Below are positions 24,669 through 34,099 of a stretch of 64,000 nt of DNA, in pieces. The stretch lies in contig NC_021499.1 of assembly GCF_000412695.1 (NCBI RefSeq), forward strand, positions 4,650,001 to 4,714,000. Reading direction: 5' to 3'. This stretch comes from Pseudomonas resinovorans NBRC 106553 (lineage in GTDB: Bacteria; Pseudomonadota; Gammaproteobacteria; Pseudomonadales; Pseudomonadaceae). Every line of letters begins with the position of its first letter. Within the stretch, counting starts at the first letter, position 1. The notes under the pieces were generated by a model that worked only from the letters and a program-made list of their open reading frames with translations, ran no database searches and had not been told where the DNA came from. The position numbers and the translations under genes were made by a program.

Positions 24669-24698
24669 CTCTGATTCCTTTGCGTAATCCTCTGATTC
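24669..24698 (-). promoter_or_regulatory. 21-bp-spaced direct repeats upstream of putP (candidate AraC-type operator)
   Basis: CTCTGATTC occurs at 24669-24677 and again at 24690-24698, exactly 21 bp apart (two helical turns), as expected for tandem binding by an AraC-family protein. It lies in the 388-bp gap 24370-24757 between the end of the TonB receptor gene and putP, about 300 bp before putP. PruR, encoded 2.3 kb away, is the obvious candidate. I see nothing else firm in the gap and no clear -10. Confidence 0.45.
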
Positions 24699-24757
24699 AG
24701 GGAACTTTCCGCCAAAAGGTGCAACCGGCTGCCAGGCCCGGCAGCCGGCGAACGGAC

Positions 24758-26833
24758 TCAAAACGCCAATCTGATCCCGAGGGTCAGGTTGCGCCCAGGA
24801 AGTACAACCTCATCCTTGATGAATGAGCTGTGGTTGCGCCCCCTGGCATCCAGCAGGTTGTTCCCCTTCAGGTAGAGCTGATAATCGGTACTTTCCAGCT
24901 GCCCGCCGTAGATCAGCGAAGCGCCGAGCATGTTGTAACCACCGGTGTCATTCTCGAAAGCCGCGGTGCGGTCCTGGCGTTGCACCCGGTAGAACTCCAG
25001 CTGGCCGTCCAGCGCTGGCGCCAGGCGCTGGTCCAGGCGCATACCCAGTCGGTCCGCCGGGATACGCGGCAGGTCGCCGCCATCGCGCAGCTTGCCGCGT
25101 ACATGGTCGCCGAACACGCCAAGGCGCGTGGCTTCGGTGAGTTGGTAGCTGGCCTCGCCCTCGGCGCCGGTGAGCACGGCGTCGGCCTGGCTGTACTGGA
25201 TTTCGCGTATGCCGCCGCCGATGTCGCGGCCGGTGTCCGCGGCGTAGATGAAGTCATCCACCTGGTTGCGGTAGAGGCTGAAGCTGAAGCGGGCCCGGCC
25301 GGCATGCTTGTGTAGCGACAACTCGACGTTATGGGAGGTCTCCTCATCCAGCCCCGGGTCGCCGAGCTCGACGGTGCGGGTCGCCGCGTGGGGGCCGTTG
25401 GCATACAGCTCCTCCGCCGTGGGCAGCCGTTGCGAGCGCGAGAGCGTGAGACCCAGCGCGTATTCCGGGGCGAAGTTCCACACCGCGCCGGCCGACGCGG
25501 AGGTGCCGCTGTGCCGCGTACCGCGCTGGCCGTCGGCATCGATGTCCTGCCATTCGTGGCGCAGGCCGAGCTCATAGCGCCAGTCGCCGAGGTGGTATTC
25601 CTCCAGGATGAACAGGCCATGGTTGCGGGTGAGGGTCGGCGGCACATAGGCCTCCTCCCCCAGGGCCTGGAAGTCGCGGCGCAGGGTCTGTCCGCCAAGC
25701 ACGCCGCGCCAGCCGAACAGCGGGGCGTGAGTCAACTCCAGGCGAGCATCGGTCGCGTCGTTGCGGAAGGTGGTGGCGGTCACGCCGCCCTCCACCTCGT
25801 CGTGCTCGTAGTTGCTGTGGCCGATGCGCAGGCGGCCCAGTTCGAACCCCGGTAGCGGTTCGCTGTAATCGCCGCGCAGGTCCCAGCGGCGCTGTTTCAT
25901 GTCGATGTAGGGCACCCCGCCGCCGTGGTCATGGGCGTGGGCATGCTCGTCTTCGTGCTCGTCTTCATGCCCATGGTCGTGACCCTCCTCGTCCTCGCCC
26001 ACGCAGTGCCAATCCCGCGGATCGTGGGTGTGGCAGTCGGCGTGCTGGTGCGCCAGCAGACCATAACGGTTGCGCTGCTGGGTGTAGGCCAGGCCCAGGT
26101 GGCCACGCTCGCCGATCCAGCTACCGCCGAGGGTCGCGGTATCGGTGTCGTTGTAGGAGCCCACCTGCTTGCTCGAGCGCGGATCGCCCTCGGTACCGGG
26201 AATCCGGTACTCGTCGTCCTGGCGCTTGACGCCTTCGACCCGCACGGCGAACTGCCCGGCGCCGGCGGTCAGGCCAAAGGCACCGGCGCCGCCATTGGCG
26301 ACGCTGTTGGCACTCAGCTCCGCTTCCCCTTCGAAGCCCTTCTCGGGGATATGGGTGGGTACTTTCCGGTCGATCAGGTTGACCACGCCACCGATGGCGC
26401 CGCCCCCATAGAGCAGCGTCGCGGGCCCCCTGAGCACCTCGATGCGCTCGATCAGCAGGGGTTCCAGGCTGATCGCGTGGTCGGGGCTGATGGTGGAGGC
26501 GTCCAGGGTGTCGACTCCGTCGCTGAGTACCCGCACCCGCGCGCCGTCCAGGCCGCGGATGACCGGGCGGCTGGCGCCGGCACCAAAGCTGCTGGAGCTC
26601 ACCCCCGGTAGGCCGTTCAGGGTTTCCCCCAGGGTCGACTCGCGCCTCAGGGTGAGCTCGTTGCCCTGCAGCACCCTGGCCGGGCTGGTCATCTCCCCGG
26701 GTGAATGGGCCAGGGCGCTGGCACTGACCACGTTGGGCTCCAGCTCGAGCGATTCCCCGGGCTCCGCGCCGAGGGCGACAGCGCCCGGCGCCAGGGCGAA
26801 GGCCAGGGCGATGGAATGTCGGACTTTCTTCAT
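24758..26833 (-). CDS. znuD: TonB-dependent outer-membrane receptor, ZnuD-type zinc receptor
   Basis: This predicted outer-membrane receptor of 691 residues imports a metal or metal complex. The signal peptide is MKKVRHSIALAFALAPGAVALG. A plug domain follows (LGETLNGLPGVSSSSFGAGASRP and VRVLSDGVDTLDAS), then a beta-barrel ending in the C-terminal aromatic LTLGIRLAF. An extracellular loop near residues 265-310 is extremely rich in His, Asp and Glu (for example GHDHGHEDEHEDEH and AHAHDHGGG), the hallmark of ZnuD zinc receptors. A Zur-like box overlaps the promoter. ATG 26833 with GAGG upstream was chosen because it starts the signal peptide. Confidence 0.85.
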   Translation of the reverse strand: MKKVRHSIALAFALAPGAVALGAEPGESLELEPNVVSASALAHSPGEMTSPARVLQGNELTLRRESTLGETLNGLPGVSSSSFGAGASRPVIRGLDGARVRVLSDGVDTLDASTISPDHAISLEPLLIERIEVLRGPATLLYGGGAIGGVVNLIDRKVPTHIPEKGFEGEAELSANSVANGGAGAFGLTAGAGQFAVRVEGVKRQDDEYRIPGTEGDPRSSKQVGSYNDTDTATLGGSWIGERGHLGLAYTQQRNRYGLLAHQHADCHTHDPRDWHCVGEDEEGHDHGHEDEHEDEHAHAHDHGGGVPYIDMKQRRWDLRGDYSEPLPGFELGRLRIGHSNYEHDEVEGGVTATTFRNDATDARLELTHAPLFGWRGVLGGQTLRRDFQALGEEAYVPPTLTRNHGLFILEEYHLGDWRYELGLRHEWQDIDADGQRGTRHSGTSASAGAVWNFAPEYALGLTLSRSQRLPTAEELYANGPHAATRTVELGDPGLDEETSHNVELSLHKHAGRARFSFSLYRNQVDDFIYAADTGRDIGGGIREIQYSQADAVLTGAEGEASYQLTEATRLGVFGDHVRGKLRDGGDLPRIPADRLGMRLDQRLAPALDGQLEFYRVQRQDRTAAFENDTGGYNMLGASLIYGGQLESTDYQLYLKGNNLLDARGRNHSSFIKDEVVLPGRNLTLGIRLAF

Positions 26834-26930
26834 GTTGTACCTCTGATTTCCTTGAGACGCGCCGCATTGCACGGTGCCAATGGCAGAAAAACGCAGCGGG
26901 AGGAGCCGCCACGGATTGAAAACGCGATGC

Positions 26931-26962
26931 GTTATAACATAACAATTAACATCGATTCTCAA
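26931..26962 (-). promoter_or_regulatory. Promoter of the zinc receptor with a Zur-like box
   Basis: On the minus strand, TTGAGA (26962-26957) and TGTTAT (26939-26934) are spaced 17 bp. The perfect palindrome GTTAT-AAC-ATAAC (26931-26943) covers the -10. It differs from the gammaproteobacterial Zur core GTTATA-N-TATAAC by one base. Zinc-dependent repression by Zur is the natural reading. Confidence 0.65.
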
Positions 26963-27004
26963 GGAAACCCGGCGCACTCGGGTCAGGATCGGCTTAAAGG
27001 CGGG

Positions 27005-27757
27005 TCAGTCGGCGCCGCGCAGGCGCTTGGGCGTCAGGCCGAGGTAACGGCGCATGGCAGTGGTCAAGGCACTCTGGCTGGAGAAGCCGCACTCCTCGGC
27101 GATGCGCACCAGGGGTTGTTCGCTTTCCCGCAGCAGGCGGGCGGCGCGATCGAGGCGGGATTTCAGCAGGTACTGGTGGGGTGTCAGGCCCAGGCTGCTC
27201 TTGAACTGGGCATGGAAGTGGCTGGGACTCAGGCAGGCCACCTGGGCCAGCTCCGCCACGCTGATCCGTCGCGCCAGGTTGTCCTGGATGTAGCCATCCA
27301 GGCGTTCGATATCCAGGCTGCCCACCGGACGGCGTTTCAGCTCGCCAAACAGCCGCAGATGGAGCGCGCGCAGCAGGACGCCACCGAGGGAACGCACCAG
27401 CATCGGGTCGCTGCCGTAGCGGGCGAGTTCGGCTCCGGCGTAGCTGAGGAGGTTATGAAAGTCCGCATCGAGTTCGGGGTAACGCGGCTTCTCGAAGAGA
27501 CGGCCGAGGAGTTCGGCGCCTTCGGTCGAGGCCCCCTGCTCGTCCAGGTCGAGGATCAGCATCTGGTTGTCACCGATGCCGGCGAATTCGTGGCCGGCAT
27601 CCCCCGGCACCAGGCAGGCGCGCATCCGGCACACTTCTCCGCCACGGCCATCCACCTCGAACTCGGCACGGCCGGCAAGGGACAGCACCAGTTGGTGGTG
27701 ATCGTGGGCATGGTGATGGGCCTGATGGTCCAGGCGCAGGAGACGGGCTTCGAGCAT
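27005..27757 (-). CDS. pruR: AraC-family regulator, PruR-like
   Basis: This 250-residue regulator has an N-terminal cupin-like domain with a striking run of histidines (DHQAHHHAHDHHQLV, about residues 10-24) and a C-terminal AraC DNA-binding domain (about 155-248) with two helix-turn-helix units (ISVAELAQVACLSPSHFHAQFK and PLVRIAEECGFSSQSALTTAMRRYLG). In P. aeruginosa the gene at this place is PruR, the activator of proline catabolism. The His run and zinc-receptor neighbour also allow a metal-linked role. Neither the ATG at 27757 nor an upstream TTG at 27772 has a good ribosome site. Confidence 0.65.
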   Translation of the reverse strand: MLEARLLRLDHQAHHHAHDHHQLVLSLAGRAEFEVDGRGGEVCRMRACLVPGDAGHEFAGIGDNQMLILDLDEQGASTEGAELLGRLFEKPRYPELDADFHNLLSYAGAELARYGSDPMLVRSLGGVLLRALHLRLFGELKRRPVGSLDIERLDGYIQDNLARRISVAELAQVACLSPSHFHAQFKSSLGLTPHQYLLKSRLDRAARLLRESEQPLVRIAEECGFSSQSALTTAMRRYLGLTPKRLRGAD

Positions 27758-27903
27758 GGCAGGACTGTTCAAAATTTGCGCATTCTATCCGGTGCAACCC
27801 GGGTTGCACAGCGCCACCCGGCAGCAGGCCGCAGCGCCGGGTGGTTGAAATGCCCGCTCCCCTGCCCCATCTAGCCTGGGTAAGCCAATTGCCAGGTGCC
27901 CCC

Positions 27904-30303
27904 ATGAGCGATCAGGACATCAACGCCGACATCGTCGAAGAAGCCACTTCCAGCCAGCGGACCGGCCTGGTGTTGCCCGGCCAGACGCTACCGGACAAGG
28001 TCTACGTCATCCCCATCCACAACCGCCCGTTCTTCCCGGCGCAAGTGCTGCCGGTGATAGTCAACGAGGAGCCCTGGGCGGAAACCCTGGACCTGGTGTC
28101 CAAGACCGAGCACCACTGCCTGGCGCTGTTCTTCATGGAGAACCCGCCGGAAGACCCCCGCCATTTCGACCCCAGCACCCTGCCCGAACACGGCACCCTG
28201 GTGCGGGTCCACCATGCCAGCCGCGAAGGCGGCAAACTCCAGTTCGTGGCCCAGGGCCTGTCGCGGGTACGCATCCGTGGCTGGCTCAAGCGTCACCGCC
28301 CGCCTTACCTGGTGGAGGTGGATTATCCCCAGAGCCCCCAGGACCCACGGGACGAGGTGAAGGCCTACGGCATGGCCCTGATCAATGCGATCAAGGAGCT
28401 GCTGCCACTGAACCCGCTGTACAGCGAGGAACTGAAGAACTACCTCAACCGTTTCAGCCCCAACGACCCTTCGCCCCTGACCGACTTCGCCGCCGCCCTG
28501 ACCACCGCCCCGGCCCGTGAGCTGCAGGAAGTGCTGGACACCGTGCCGGTGCTCAAGCGCATGGAGAAGGTCCTGCCGCTGCTGCGCAAGGAAGTCGAAG
28601 TGGCGCGGCTGCAGAGCGAGCTGTCCGCCGAGGTCAATCGCAAGATCGGCCAGCACCAGCGCGAATTCTTCCTCAAGGAGCAGCTCAAGCTGATCCAGCA
28701 GGAGCTGGGCATCACCAAGGACGACCGCAGCGCCGACAGCGAGCAGTTCGCCCAGCGCCTTGAAGGCAAGGTGCTGCCGGAGCAGGCGAGAAAACGCATC
28801 GACGACGAAATGAACAAGTTGTCGATCCTGGAGACCGGCTCCCCCGAATACGCCGTGACACGCAACTACCTCGACTGGGCCACCTCGGTGCCCTGGGGCG
28901 TCTACGGCAAGGACAAGCTCGACCTCAAGCACGCGCGCAAGGTGCTGGACAAGCACCACGCCGGGCTCGATGACGTGAAGAACCGCATCATCGAGTTCCT
29001 TGCCGTGGGCGCGTTCAAGGGTGAGATTTCCGGCTCCATCGTGCTGCTGGTGGGCCCGCCCGGTGTGGGCAAGACCAGCATCGGCAAGTCCATCGCCGAA
29101 TCCCTGGGCCGGCCCTTCTACCGCTTCAGCGTGGGCGGCATGCGCGACGAGGCCGAGATCAAGGGCCACCGCCGCACCTACATCGGCGCCCTGCCCGGCA
29201 AGCTGGTGCAGGCGCTGAAGGAAGTGGAGGTGATGAACCCGGTGATCATGCTCGACGAGATCGACAAGCTCGGCGCCAGCTACCAGGGCGACCCGGCCTC
29301 GGCGCTGCTGGAAACCCTGGACCCGGAGCAGAACGTCGAGTTCCTTGACCACTACCTGGACCTGCGCCTGGACCTGTCCAAGGTGCTCTTCGTCTGCACC
29401 GCCAACACCCTGGACGCCATCCCCGGCCCGTTGCTGGACCGCATGGAAACCATCCGCCTCTCCGGCTACATCACCGAAGAGAAGCACGCCATCGCCAAGC
29501 GTCACCTCTGGCCACGCCTGCTGGAGCGCACCGGCGTGCCCAAGGAACGCCTGGCCATTACCGACGCCGCCCTGACGTCGGTAATCGACGGCTACGCCCG
29601 TGAGGCCGGGGTGCGCCAGCTGGAGAAACAGCTGGGCAAGATCGTCCGCAAGTCGGTGGTGCGCCTGCTGGAAGAGCCCGACGCGAAGATCAAGGTCGGG
29701 CAGAAGGACCTGGAGCACTACCTGGGCCTGGCCCCCTTCCGCAAGGAACAACTGCTGGCCGGCGTCGGCGTGATCACCGGGCTGGCCTGGACCAGCATGG
29801 GTGGCGCCACCCTGCCCATCGAGGCGACGCGCATCCACACCCTCAACCGCGGCTTCAAGCTGACCGGCCAACTGGGCGACGTGATGAAGGAGTCGGCGGA
29901 GATCGCCTACAGCTACATCAGCTCCCACCTGAAACGCTACGGCGGCGACCCGGCCTTCTTCGACCAGGCCTTCGTCCACCTCCACGTACCGGAAGGCGCC
30001 ACGCCCAAGGACGGCCCCAGCGCCGGCGTCACCATGGCCAGCGCGCTGCTGTCCCTGGCGCGCGACCAGGCGCCGAAGAAGGGCGTGGCCATGACCGGCG
30101 AACTCACCCTGACCGGCCAGGTACTGCCGATCGGCGGCGTGCGCGAGAAGGTGATCGCCGCGCGCCGGCAGCGGATCTTCGAGCTGATCCTGCCGGAAGC
30201 CAACCGCGGCGCCTTCCAGGAGCTGCCCGACTACCTCAAGGAAGGCATGACGGTGCACTTCGCCCGCCGCTACAGCGATGTGGCCAAGGTACTGTTCGAC
30301 TGA
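27904..30303 (+). CDS. asrA: ATP-dependent Lon-family protease (AsrA-like)
   Basis: This 799-residue AAA+ serine protease has a LonN substrate domain (about 30-230), coiled coil, Walker A GPPGVGKTSIGKS (near 383), Walker B PVIMLDEIDKLG, and a C-terminal protease domain with catalytic Ser in PKDGPSAGVTMASAL and Lys in GGVREKVIAARRQ. In P. aeruginosa the second Lon-like protease at this locus (AsrA) is induced by aminoglycoside stress and triggers a heat-shock response. The housekeeping lon lies elsewhere, next to clpX. ATG 27904 was chosen; an upstream GTG would add 21 proline-rich residues with no ribosome site. Confidence 0.9.
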   Translation: MSDQDINADIVEEATSSQRTGLVLPGQTLPDKVYVIPIHNRPFFPAQVLPVIVNEEPWAETLDLVSKTEHHCLALFFMENPPEDPRHFDPSTLPEHGTLVRVHHASREGGKLQFVAQGLSRVRIRGWLKRHRPPYLVEVDYPQSPQDPRDEVKAYGMALINAIKELLPLNPLYSEELKNYLNRFSPNDPSPLTDFAAALTTAPARELQEVLDTVPVLKRMEKVLPLLRKEVEVARLQSELSAEVNRKIGQHQREFFLKEQLKLIQQELGITKDDRSADSEQFAQRLEGKVLPEQARKRIDDEMNKLSILETGSPEYAVTRNYLDWATSVPWGVYGKDKLDLKHARKVLDKHHAGLDDVKNRIIEFLAVGAFKGEISGSIVLLVGPPGVGKTSIGKSIAESLGRPFYRFSVGGMRDEAEIKGHRRTYIGALPGKLVQALKEVEVMNPVIMLDEIDKLGASYQGDPASALLETLDPEQNVEFLDHYLDLRLDLSKVLFVCTANTLDAIPGPLLDRMETIRLSGYITEEKHAIAKRHLWPRLLERTGVPKERLAITDAALTSVIDGYAREAGVRQLEKQLGKIVRKSVVRLLEEPDAKIKVGQKDLEHYLGLAPFRKEQLLAGVGVITGLAWTSMGGATLPIEATRIHTLNRGFKLTGQLGDVMKESAEIAYSYISSHLKRYGGDPAFFDQAFVHLHVPEGATPKDGPSAGVTMASALLSLARDQAPKKGVAMTGELTLTGQVLPIGGVREKVIAARRQRIFELILPEANRGAFQELPDYLKEGMTVHFARRYSDVAKVLFD

Positions 30304-30313
30304 GCCCGCCCGT

Positions 30314-30350
30314 GCAGGAGACTTCATGTCAATGCTGAAGCGTCTCCTGC
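30314..30350 (+). terminator. Hairpin after asrA
   Basis: GCAGGAGAC (30314-30322) pairs with GTCTCCTGC (30342-30350), and the inner TTCA...TGAA can extend it. It begins 11 bases after the asrA stop. There is no T-run, so termination would be weak or factor-assisted. Confidence 0.5.
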
Positions 30351-30351
30351 C

Positions 30352-30447
30352 ATAGGTTGTGGCTGAGCCACGCGAAGCCCAACACTGCCGGATCTCATGC
30401 GTGTTGGGTTTCGCTGCGCTCGCGGAACGCCGCCCGACCCAACCTAC
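30352..30447. repeat. Inverted repeat, TAGGTTG...CAACCTAC type
   Basis: The outer arms TAGGTTG (30353-30359) and CCCAACCTAC (30438-30447) flank an inner pair, GCGAAGCCCAACAC (about 30379-30392) and GTGTTGGGTTTCGC (30401-30414). It shares the GTAGGTTGG/GCCCAAC scheme with the element at 34096. It fills most of the asrA-icp gap. Confidence 0.7.
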
Positions 30448-30539
30448 GAGCTGAGCCTGCCTGGCCATTTCGACGCGGAGCTACGCAAGGGAGGGGCCAG
30501 CCGCTATGCTGGCCCCGCCCTGAATCGATGGAGCCGCCG

Positions 30540-30944
30540 ATGTCCCTCGCCCTCTCCCCCCGCCTGCTATTACCTGCGGGCCTCGTCCTGCTCACCGCCT
30601 GCGCCCAGCAGCCGACCGGCCCGGTGGTGCTGCAGGACGCGCAGGACGACTGCCCACTGACCCTCGCCCCGGGCCAGCCGCTGGTGCTGACCCTGCCCAG
30701 CAACCCCACCACCGGCTTTCGCTGGGTGATGCGCGACCCCGCCGCCAACGTGCTGCAAAGCCTCGGCCCGGAGGTCTACTCGGCCCCCGAGGAGGCCGGC
30801 CTGGTGGGTAGCGCCGGTCAATCCACCTGGCGCTTCAAGGCCAGCCAACCCGGCGATGGCCGCCTGCACCTCGACTACCAGCGGCCCTGGGAAACCGATG
30901 TGGCGCCGGCCGAGTCCTTCGACTGCCAGGTCAGCGTCAAATAG
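30540..30944 (+). CDS. icp: Chagasin-family inhibitor of cysteine peptidases, lipoprotein
   Basis: This 134-residue protein has a lipoprotein signal (LVLLTACAQQ, lipobox LTAC) followed by the inhibitor I42 (chagasin) fold. All three inhibitory loops are visible: NPTTGF near residue 59, a G-x-x-G element (GLVGSAGQSTW) near 88, and RPWE near 118. Such inhibitors block papain-like cysteine peptidases. A periplasmic or membrane-anchored location follows from the lipobox. ATG 30540 was chosen because GGAG lies 7 bases upstream; a longer frame runs back through the inverted repeat. Confidence 0.92.
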   Translation: MSLALSPRLLLPAGLVLLTACAQQPTGPVVLQDAQDDCPLTLAPGQPLVLTLPSNPTTGFRWVMRDPAANVLQSLGPEVYSAPEEAGLVGSAGQSTWRFKASQPGDGRLHLDYQRPWETDVAPAESFDCQVSVK

Positions 30945-31036
30945 CGCCATATGACCGCGCCGTTGGCGTCCGCCGCCTGGCGGGCGCAATGGCCCGCCTT
31001 GCATAGTCCCGCCACGACCACTCTGCGGGAGCATCC

Positions 31037-31720
31037 ATGGGAACCCTGATCGTTGCACTGGCCGGCGTGCTGGCCTTCGTCACCGGCCGTGCGCTGGAAC
31101 TGGACTGGCTGTGCTTCTGGAGCAAGCCGGTGCCCATCCTGGCGCTGCTGTTCTGGTTGCGCGGTGCACCGGCTGGCCCCTACCGCCGCTGGATCGCCAT
31201 CGGCCTGGTCCTGTCCCTGCTTGGCGACATGCTGCTGGAGTGGCCTGCGGACCTCTTCGTGTTCGGCCTTGGCGCCTTCCTCCTCGCGCACCTGGCCTAC
31301 CTGCGCGCCTACCTGCAGGACAACCGGACGCTGGCGCCCCTGGCGCTGTTGGCGGCGGCAGGCTGCGGCGGTGCCATCTTCGCCCTGCTCGCCTCCGGCG
31401 GCCTGGGCGCCCTGCTGCTGCCGGTGGCCTGCTACGCGCTGGCCATCAGCGCCATGCTCTGGCGCGCCCTGGCACGCCTGGGCGGCGACGCGAGCCGCCA
31501 ATCGGCGTTGCTGGCGGCGGTCGGTGCGGCGCTGTTCGTGCTGTCCGACAGCCTGATCGGGATCAACCGATTCGTTACCCCCTTCAGCGGCGCGAGCTAC
31601 TTCATCATTCTCAGTTACTGGCTCGGGCAATGGGGAATCACCGCCTCGGCGAGGAGTTTCTCGACCGCCATCGCCTTGCCGGAAAAATCCATCGGCGACC
31701 TCACGGGAAATCGGCTATAG
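31037..31720 (+). CDS. YhhN-family membrane protein (putative lysoplasmalogenase)
   Basis: This 227-residue integral membrane protein has about eight predicted spans. Two conserved YhhN motifs are present: LSLLGDMLLEW (paired acidic residues, near 57-67) and FVLSDSLIGINRF (near 168-180). In eukaryotes this family includes TMEM86 lysoplasmalogenases, which hydrolyse the vinyl-ether bond of lysoplasmalogens. Bacterial substrates are less certain. A good CGGGAG ribosome site precedes ATG 31037. Confidence 0.85.
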   Translation: MGTLIVALAGVLAFVTGRALELDWLCFWSKPVPILALLFWLRGAPAGPYRRWIAIGLVLSLLGDMLLEWPADLFVFGLGAFLLAHLAYLRAYLQDNRTLAPLALLAAAGCGGAIFALLASGGLGALLLPVACYALAISAMLWRALARLGGDASRQSALLAAVGAALFVLSDSLIGINRFVTPFSGASYFIILSYWLGQWGITASARSFSTAIALPEKSIGDLTGNRL

Positions 31721-31753
31721 CAATTAGGCGAAAACAAAAATGGGGAGCGATCG

Positions 31754-32326
31754 ATGGGCAACCTGGTTCGATTGTTGAGCTTGTGGTGTTGTGCAGTGCT
31801 TCTGCCAGGTTGCGGAAGCCTGCTACCCAGTGAACAAGCCGAAGTGGTGTCAGCCTTCCGAAACTATACCGACGCGGAGATTCGCTACGCCCAGGCCGTA
31901 CCGGGCAAGACCAGTCGCACCGAGCTGTTCTCCCTGGGCTTCGACCCCCTCATCCAGGGCAACGGCAAGATGCTCTCGTTCATCGACGTGCGCCTGATGT
32001 TCGTCCAGCCCAACGTCCCCATCGACTACCTGCCCGCGGGCCTGATGCAATGCCTGGAAGCCAAGGATCGCTGCATCGGCTACGCCTTCGAGTTCACCAA
32101 GACCGATACCCAGCGGGTCGGCAGTTTCTGGGCCGACGTGCTGAACTTCCGCAAGAACCGCGAGCTGCAGGGCTGGGTGTTCCGCGCGGTATTCGTGCTG
32201 GTGGACGACGTGCTGGTGCACAAGGTCAGCAACGGCGAGCCGAACATTCGTCGCCACGAAGTCAAACGCAATCCCCTGGGCCCCTTGCAGGGTGCGGGTG
32301 AGTACTTTTCCGATCAGCTGAAGTAA
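31754..32326 (+). CDS. Lipoprotein of unknown function
   Basis: This 190-residue protein has a lipoprotein signal [21 protein letters not shown] (lipobox LLPG-C at residues 17-20). The mature part begins [21 protein letters not shown] and is mixed alpha/beta, with a Cys pair near 98 and 105 (CLEAKDRC) that could form a disulphide. There is no known motif. GGGAG precedes the ATG. I do not recognise the family. Confidence 0.8.
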   Translation: MGNLVRLLSLWCCAVLLPGCGSLLPSEQAEVVSAFRNYTDAEIRYAQAVPGKTSRTELFSLGFDPLIQGNGKMLSFIDVRLMFVQPNVPIDYLPAGLMQCLEAKDRCIGYAFEFTKTDTQRVGSFWADVLNFRKNRELQGWVFRAVFVLVDDVLVHKVSNGEPNIRRHEVKRNPLGPLQGAGEYFSDQLK

Positions 32327-32390
32327 GGGTGGTTTGGCGGAGTCGCACAAATCGCTAGAATGCCGGCCTTTCCCTTGCTGGTACCGGCCC

Positions 32391-33134
32391 GTGACCGAAA
32401 GCCCCGATCGCATCTACGCCACCCCACAGGCACAAGTCGGCGACTTTGCCTTCAACGAGGACGTGGTCCGCGTATTCCCGGACATGATCAAGCGGTCGGT
32501 GCCGGGCTATCCCACCATTGTCGAGAACATCGGCGTCCTGGCTGCGCAGTTCGCCCAGCCCGGCGCCCCGCTCTACGACCTGGGCAGCTCCCTCGGCGCC
32601 GTGACCCAGGCCCTGCGCCGCCATGTGAAAGTCGACGGCTGCCGGGTCATCGCTGTGGATAACTCCAGCGCCATGGTGGAGCGTTGCCGGGAATACCTGC
32701 ACGCCCAGGACGCCATGTTCCAGGAGTTGCTGCCGGTGGAGGTGATCGAGGCGGACATTCTCGCCCTCGACTTCCAGCCCTGCGCCCTTGTGGCGATGAA
32801 CTTCACCCTGCAGTTCGTGCCCCGCGAGCGGCGCGACGAACTACTCGGCCGCATTCGCCAGGCGCTGCTGCCGGGCGGCGCGCTGATCCTCTCGGAAAAG
32901 CTGCGCTTCGAAGACGCCGAAGAACATCAGCTGCTCACCGACCTGCACATCGCCTTCAAGCGCGCCAACGGCTACAGCGAGCTGGAAATCGCCCAGAAGC
33001 GCAGCGCGCTGGAGAATGTGATGCACCCGGACAGCCTCGAGGAGCACCGCGAGCGCCTGCTGGCGGCGGGCTTCTCCAAGGTGGTGCCCTGGTTCCAGTG
33101 TCTCAATTTCGCTTCCCTGATCGCCCTGCCATGA
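32391..33134 (+). CDS. cmoA: Carboxy-S-adenosyl-L-methionine synthase
   Basis: CmoA converts SAM and prephenate to carboxy-SAM, used by CmoB for the tRNA wobble modification cmo5U. The 247-residue protein has a SAM-binding fold with [15 protein letters not shown] (motif I, near 62-76), [14 protein letters not shown], and [17 protein letters not shown]. The start is GTG at 32391. This gives the family-length N-terminus [20 protein letters not shown]; an upstream TTG would add 19 atypical residues. Its stop overlaps the cmoB ATG (ATGA). Confidence 0.95.
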   Translation: MTESPDRIYATPQAQVGDFAFNEDVVRVFPDMIKRSVPGYPTIVENIGVLAAQFAQPGAPLYDLGSSLGAVTQALRRHVKVDGCRVIAVDNSSAMVERCREYLHAQDAMFQELLPVEVIEADILALDFQPCALVAMNFTLQFVPRERRDELLGRIRQALLPGGALILSEKLRFEDAEEHQLLTDLHIAFKRANGYSELEIAQKRSALENVMHPDSLEEHRERLLAAGFSKVVPWFQCLNFASLIALP

Positions 33135-34099
33135 TCCGTACGCTGGACCTCGACAACCTGCAGCAAGCGCTGGCGGGTACTCCCCTGCAAGACTGGGCCG
33201 CGGACCTGCCCGCCCAACTCGACGCCAAGCTGGCGGTCGGCCACGGCGACCTGGAGCGCTGGGGCGCGGCGGTGAACGCCCTGCCTGCGCTGGTCCCGCA
33301 GCAGATAGACCTGGCCCGGCGCTTCTTCCTAGACGGCGCCTGCGACGAGGCGACCCGCGACGCCCTGAAAAGCGCCCTGCAGGGGCTGATTCCCTGGCGC
33401 AAGGGCCCCTTCGAGCTGTTCGGCGTGCATGTCGACACCGAATGGCGATCGGACTGGAAATGGGAGCGCGTGGCTCCGCACCTCGACCTGCGCGGTCGCC
33501 GCGTGCTGGACGTGGGTTGCGGCAATGGCTACTACCAGTGGCGGATGCTCGGAGCCGGCGCCGACAGCGTGGTGGGCATCGACCCGAACTGGCTGTTCTT
33601 CTGCCAGTTCCTCGCCATGAAGCGCTTCCTCCCCGACCTGCCGGCCTGGCACCTGCCGCTGGCGCTGGAAGAGCTGCCGGCGAAGCTGGAGGGCTTCGAC
33701 ACCGTCTTCTCCATGGGCGTGCTTTACCACCGCCGCTCGCCCATCGACCACCTGTTCGAGCTCAAGGACTGCCTGCGCCGGGGCGGCGAACTGGTGCTGG
33801 AGACGCTGGTGGTGGAGGGCGACGCCCAGCAGGTGCTGGTGCCCGAGGACCGCTACGCGCAGATGCGCAATGTCTGGTTCCTGCCCTCGGTGCCGGCCCT
33901 GGAGCTCTGGCTGCGCCGGGCGGGCTTCGTGGATGTCCGCTGCGTGGACGTCAGCTACACCAGCGTCGAGGAACAACGCAGCACCGAGTGGATGCGCTAC
34001 CAATCCCTGCCCGAATTCCTCGACCCGGCGGACCACAGCCGCACCATCGAAGGCCTGCCGGCACCGGCCAGGGCCGTGCTGATCGCTCGCAAGCCGTAG
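33131..34099 (+). CDS. cmoB: tRNA U34 carboxymethyltransferase
   Basis: CmoB transfers the carboxymethyl group of carboxy-SAM to 5-hydroxyuridine at position 34 of tRNAs, enabling wobble decoding. The 322 residues include [21 protein letters not shown], the SAM motif [16 protein letters not shown] (near 125) and [16 protein letters not shown]. It is translationally coupled to cmoA. The stop codon TAG (34097-34099) lies inside the first bases of an inverted repeat (GTAGGTTGG at 34096), so the repeat defines the C-terminus. Confidence 0.96.
   Translation: MIRTLDLDNLQQALAGTPLQDWAADLPAQLDAKLAVGHGDLERWGAAVNALPALVPQQIDLARRFFLDGACDEATRDALKSALQGLIPWRKGPFELFGVHVDTEWRSDWKWERVAPHLDLRGRRVLDVGCGNGYYQWRMLGAGADSVVGIDPNWLFFCQFLAMKRFLPDLPAWHLPLALEELPAKLEGFDTVFSMGVLYHRRSPIDHLFELKDCLRRGGELVLETLVVEGDAQQVLVPEDRYAQMRNVWFLPSVPALELWLRRAGFVDVRCVDVSYTSVEEQRSTEWMRYQSLPEFLDPADHSRTIEGLPAPARAVLIARKP

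Noticed and set aside
27757..27772. TTG start for the PruR-like gene adding five residues
   Set aside because: Neither start has a good ribosome site; ATG was preferred, but the TTG cannot be excluded.
27988..30468. An 826-residue open frame antisense to asrA
   Set aside because: It is a shadow of the Lon-like protease; composition is typical of reversed coding sequence (rich in Gly, Leu, Val, Gln, His) with no motif.
32334..32390. TTG start for cmoA
   Set aside because: It adds 19 residues unlike the family; the GTG at 32391 gives the conserved length.
31856..32413. Minus-strand frame opposite the lipoprotein and cmoA start
   Set aside because: It lacks a ribosome site and motif; the plus-strand genes explain the region.
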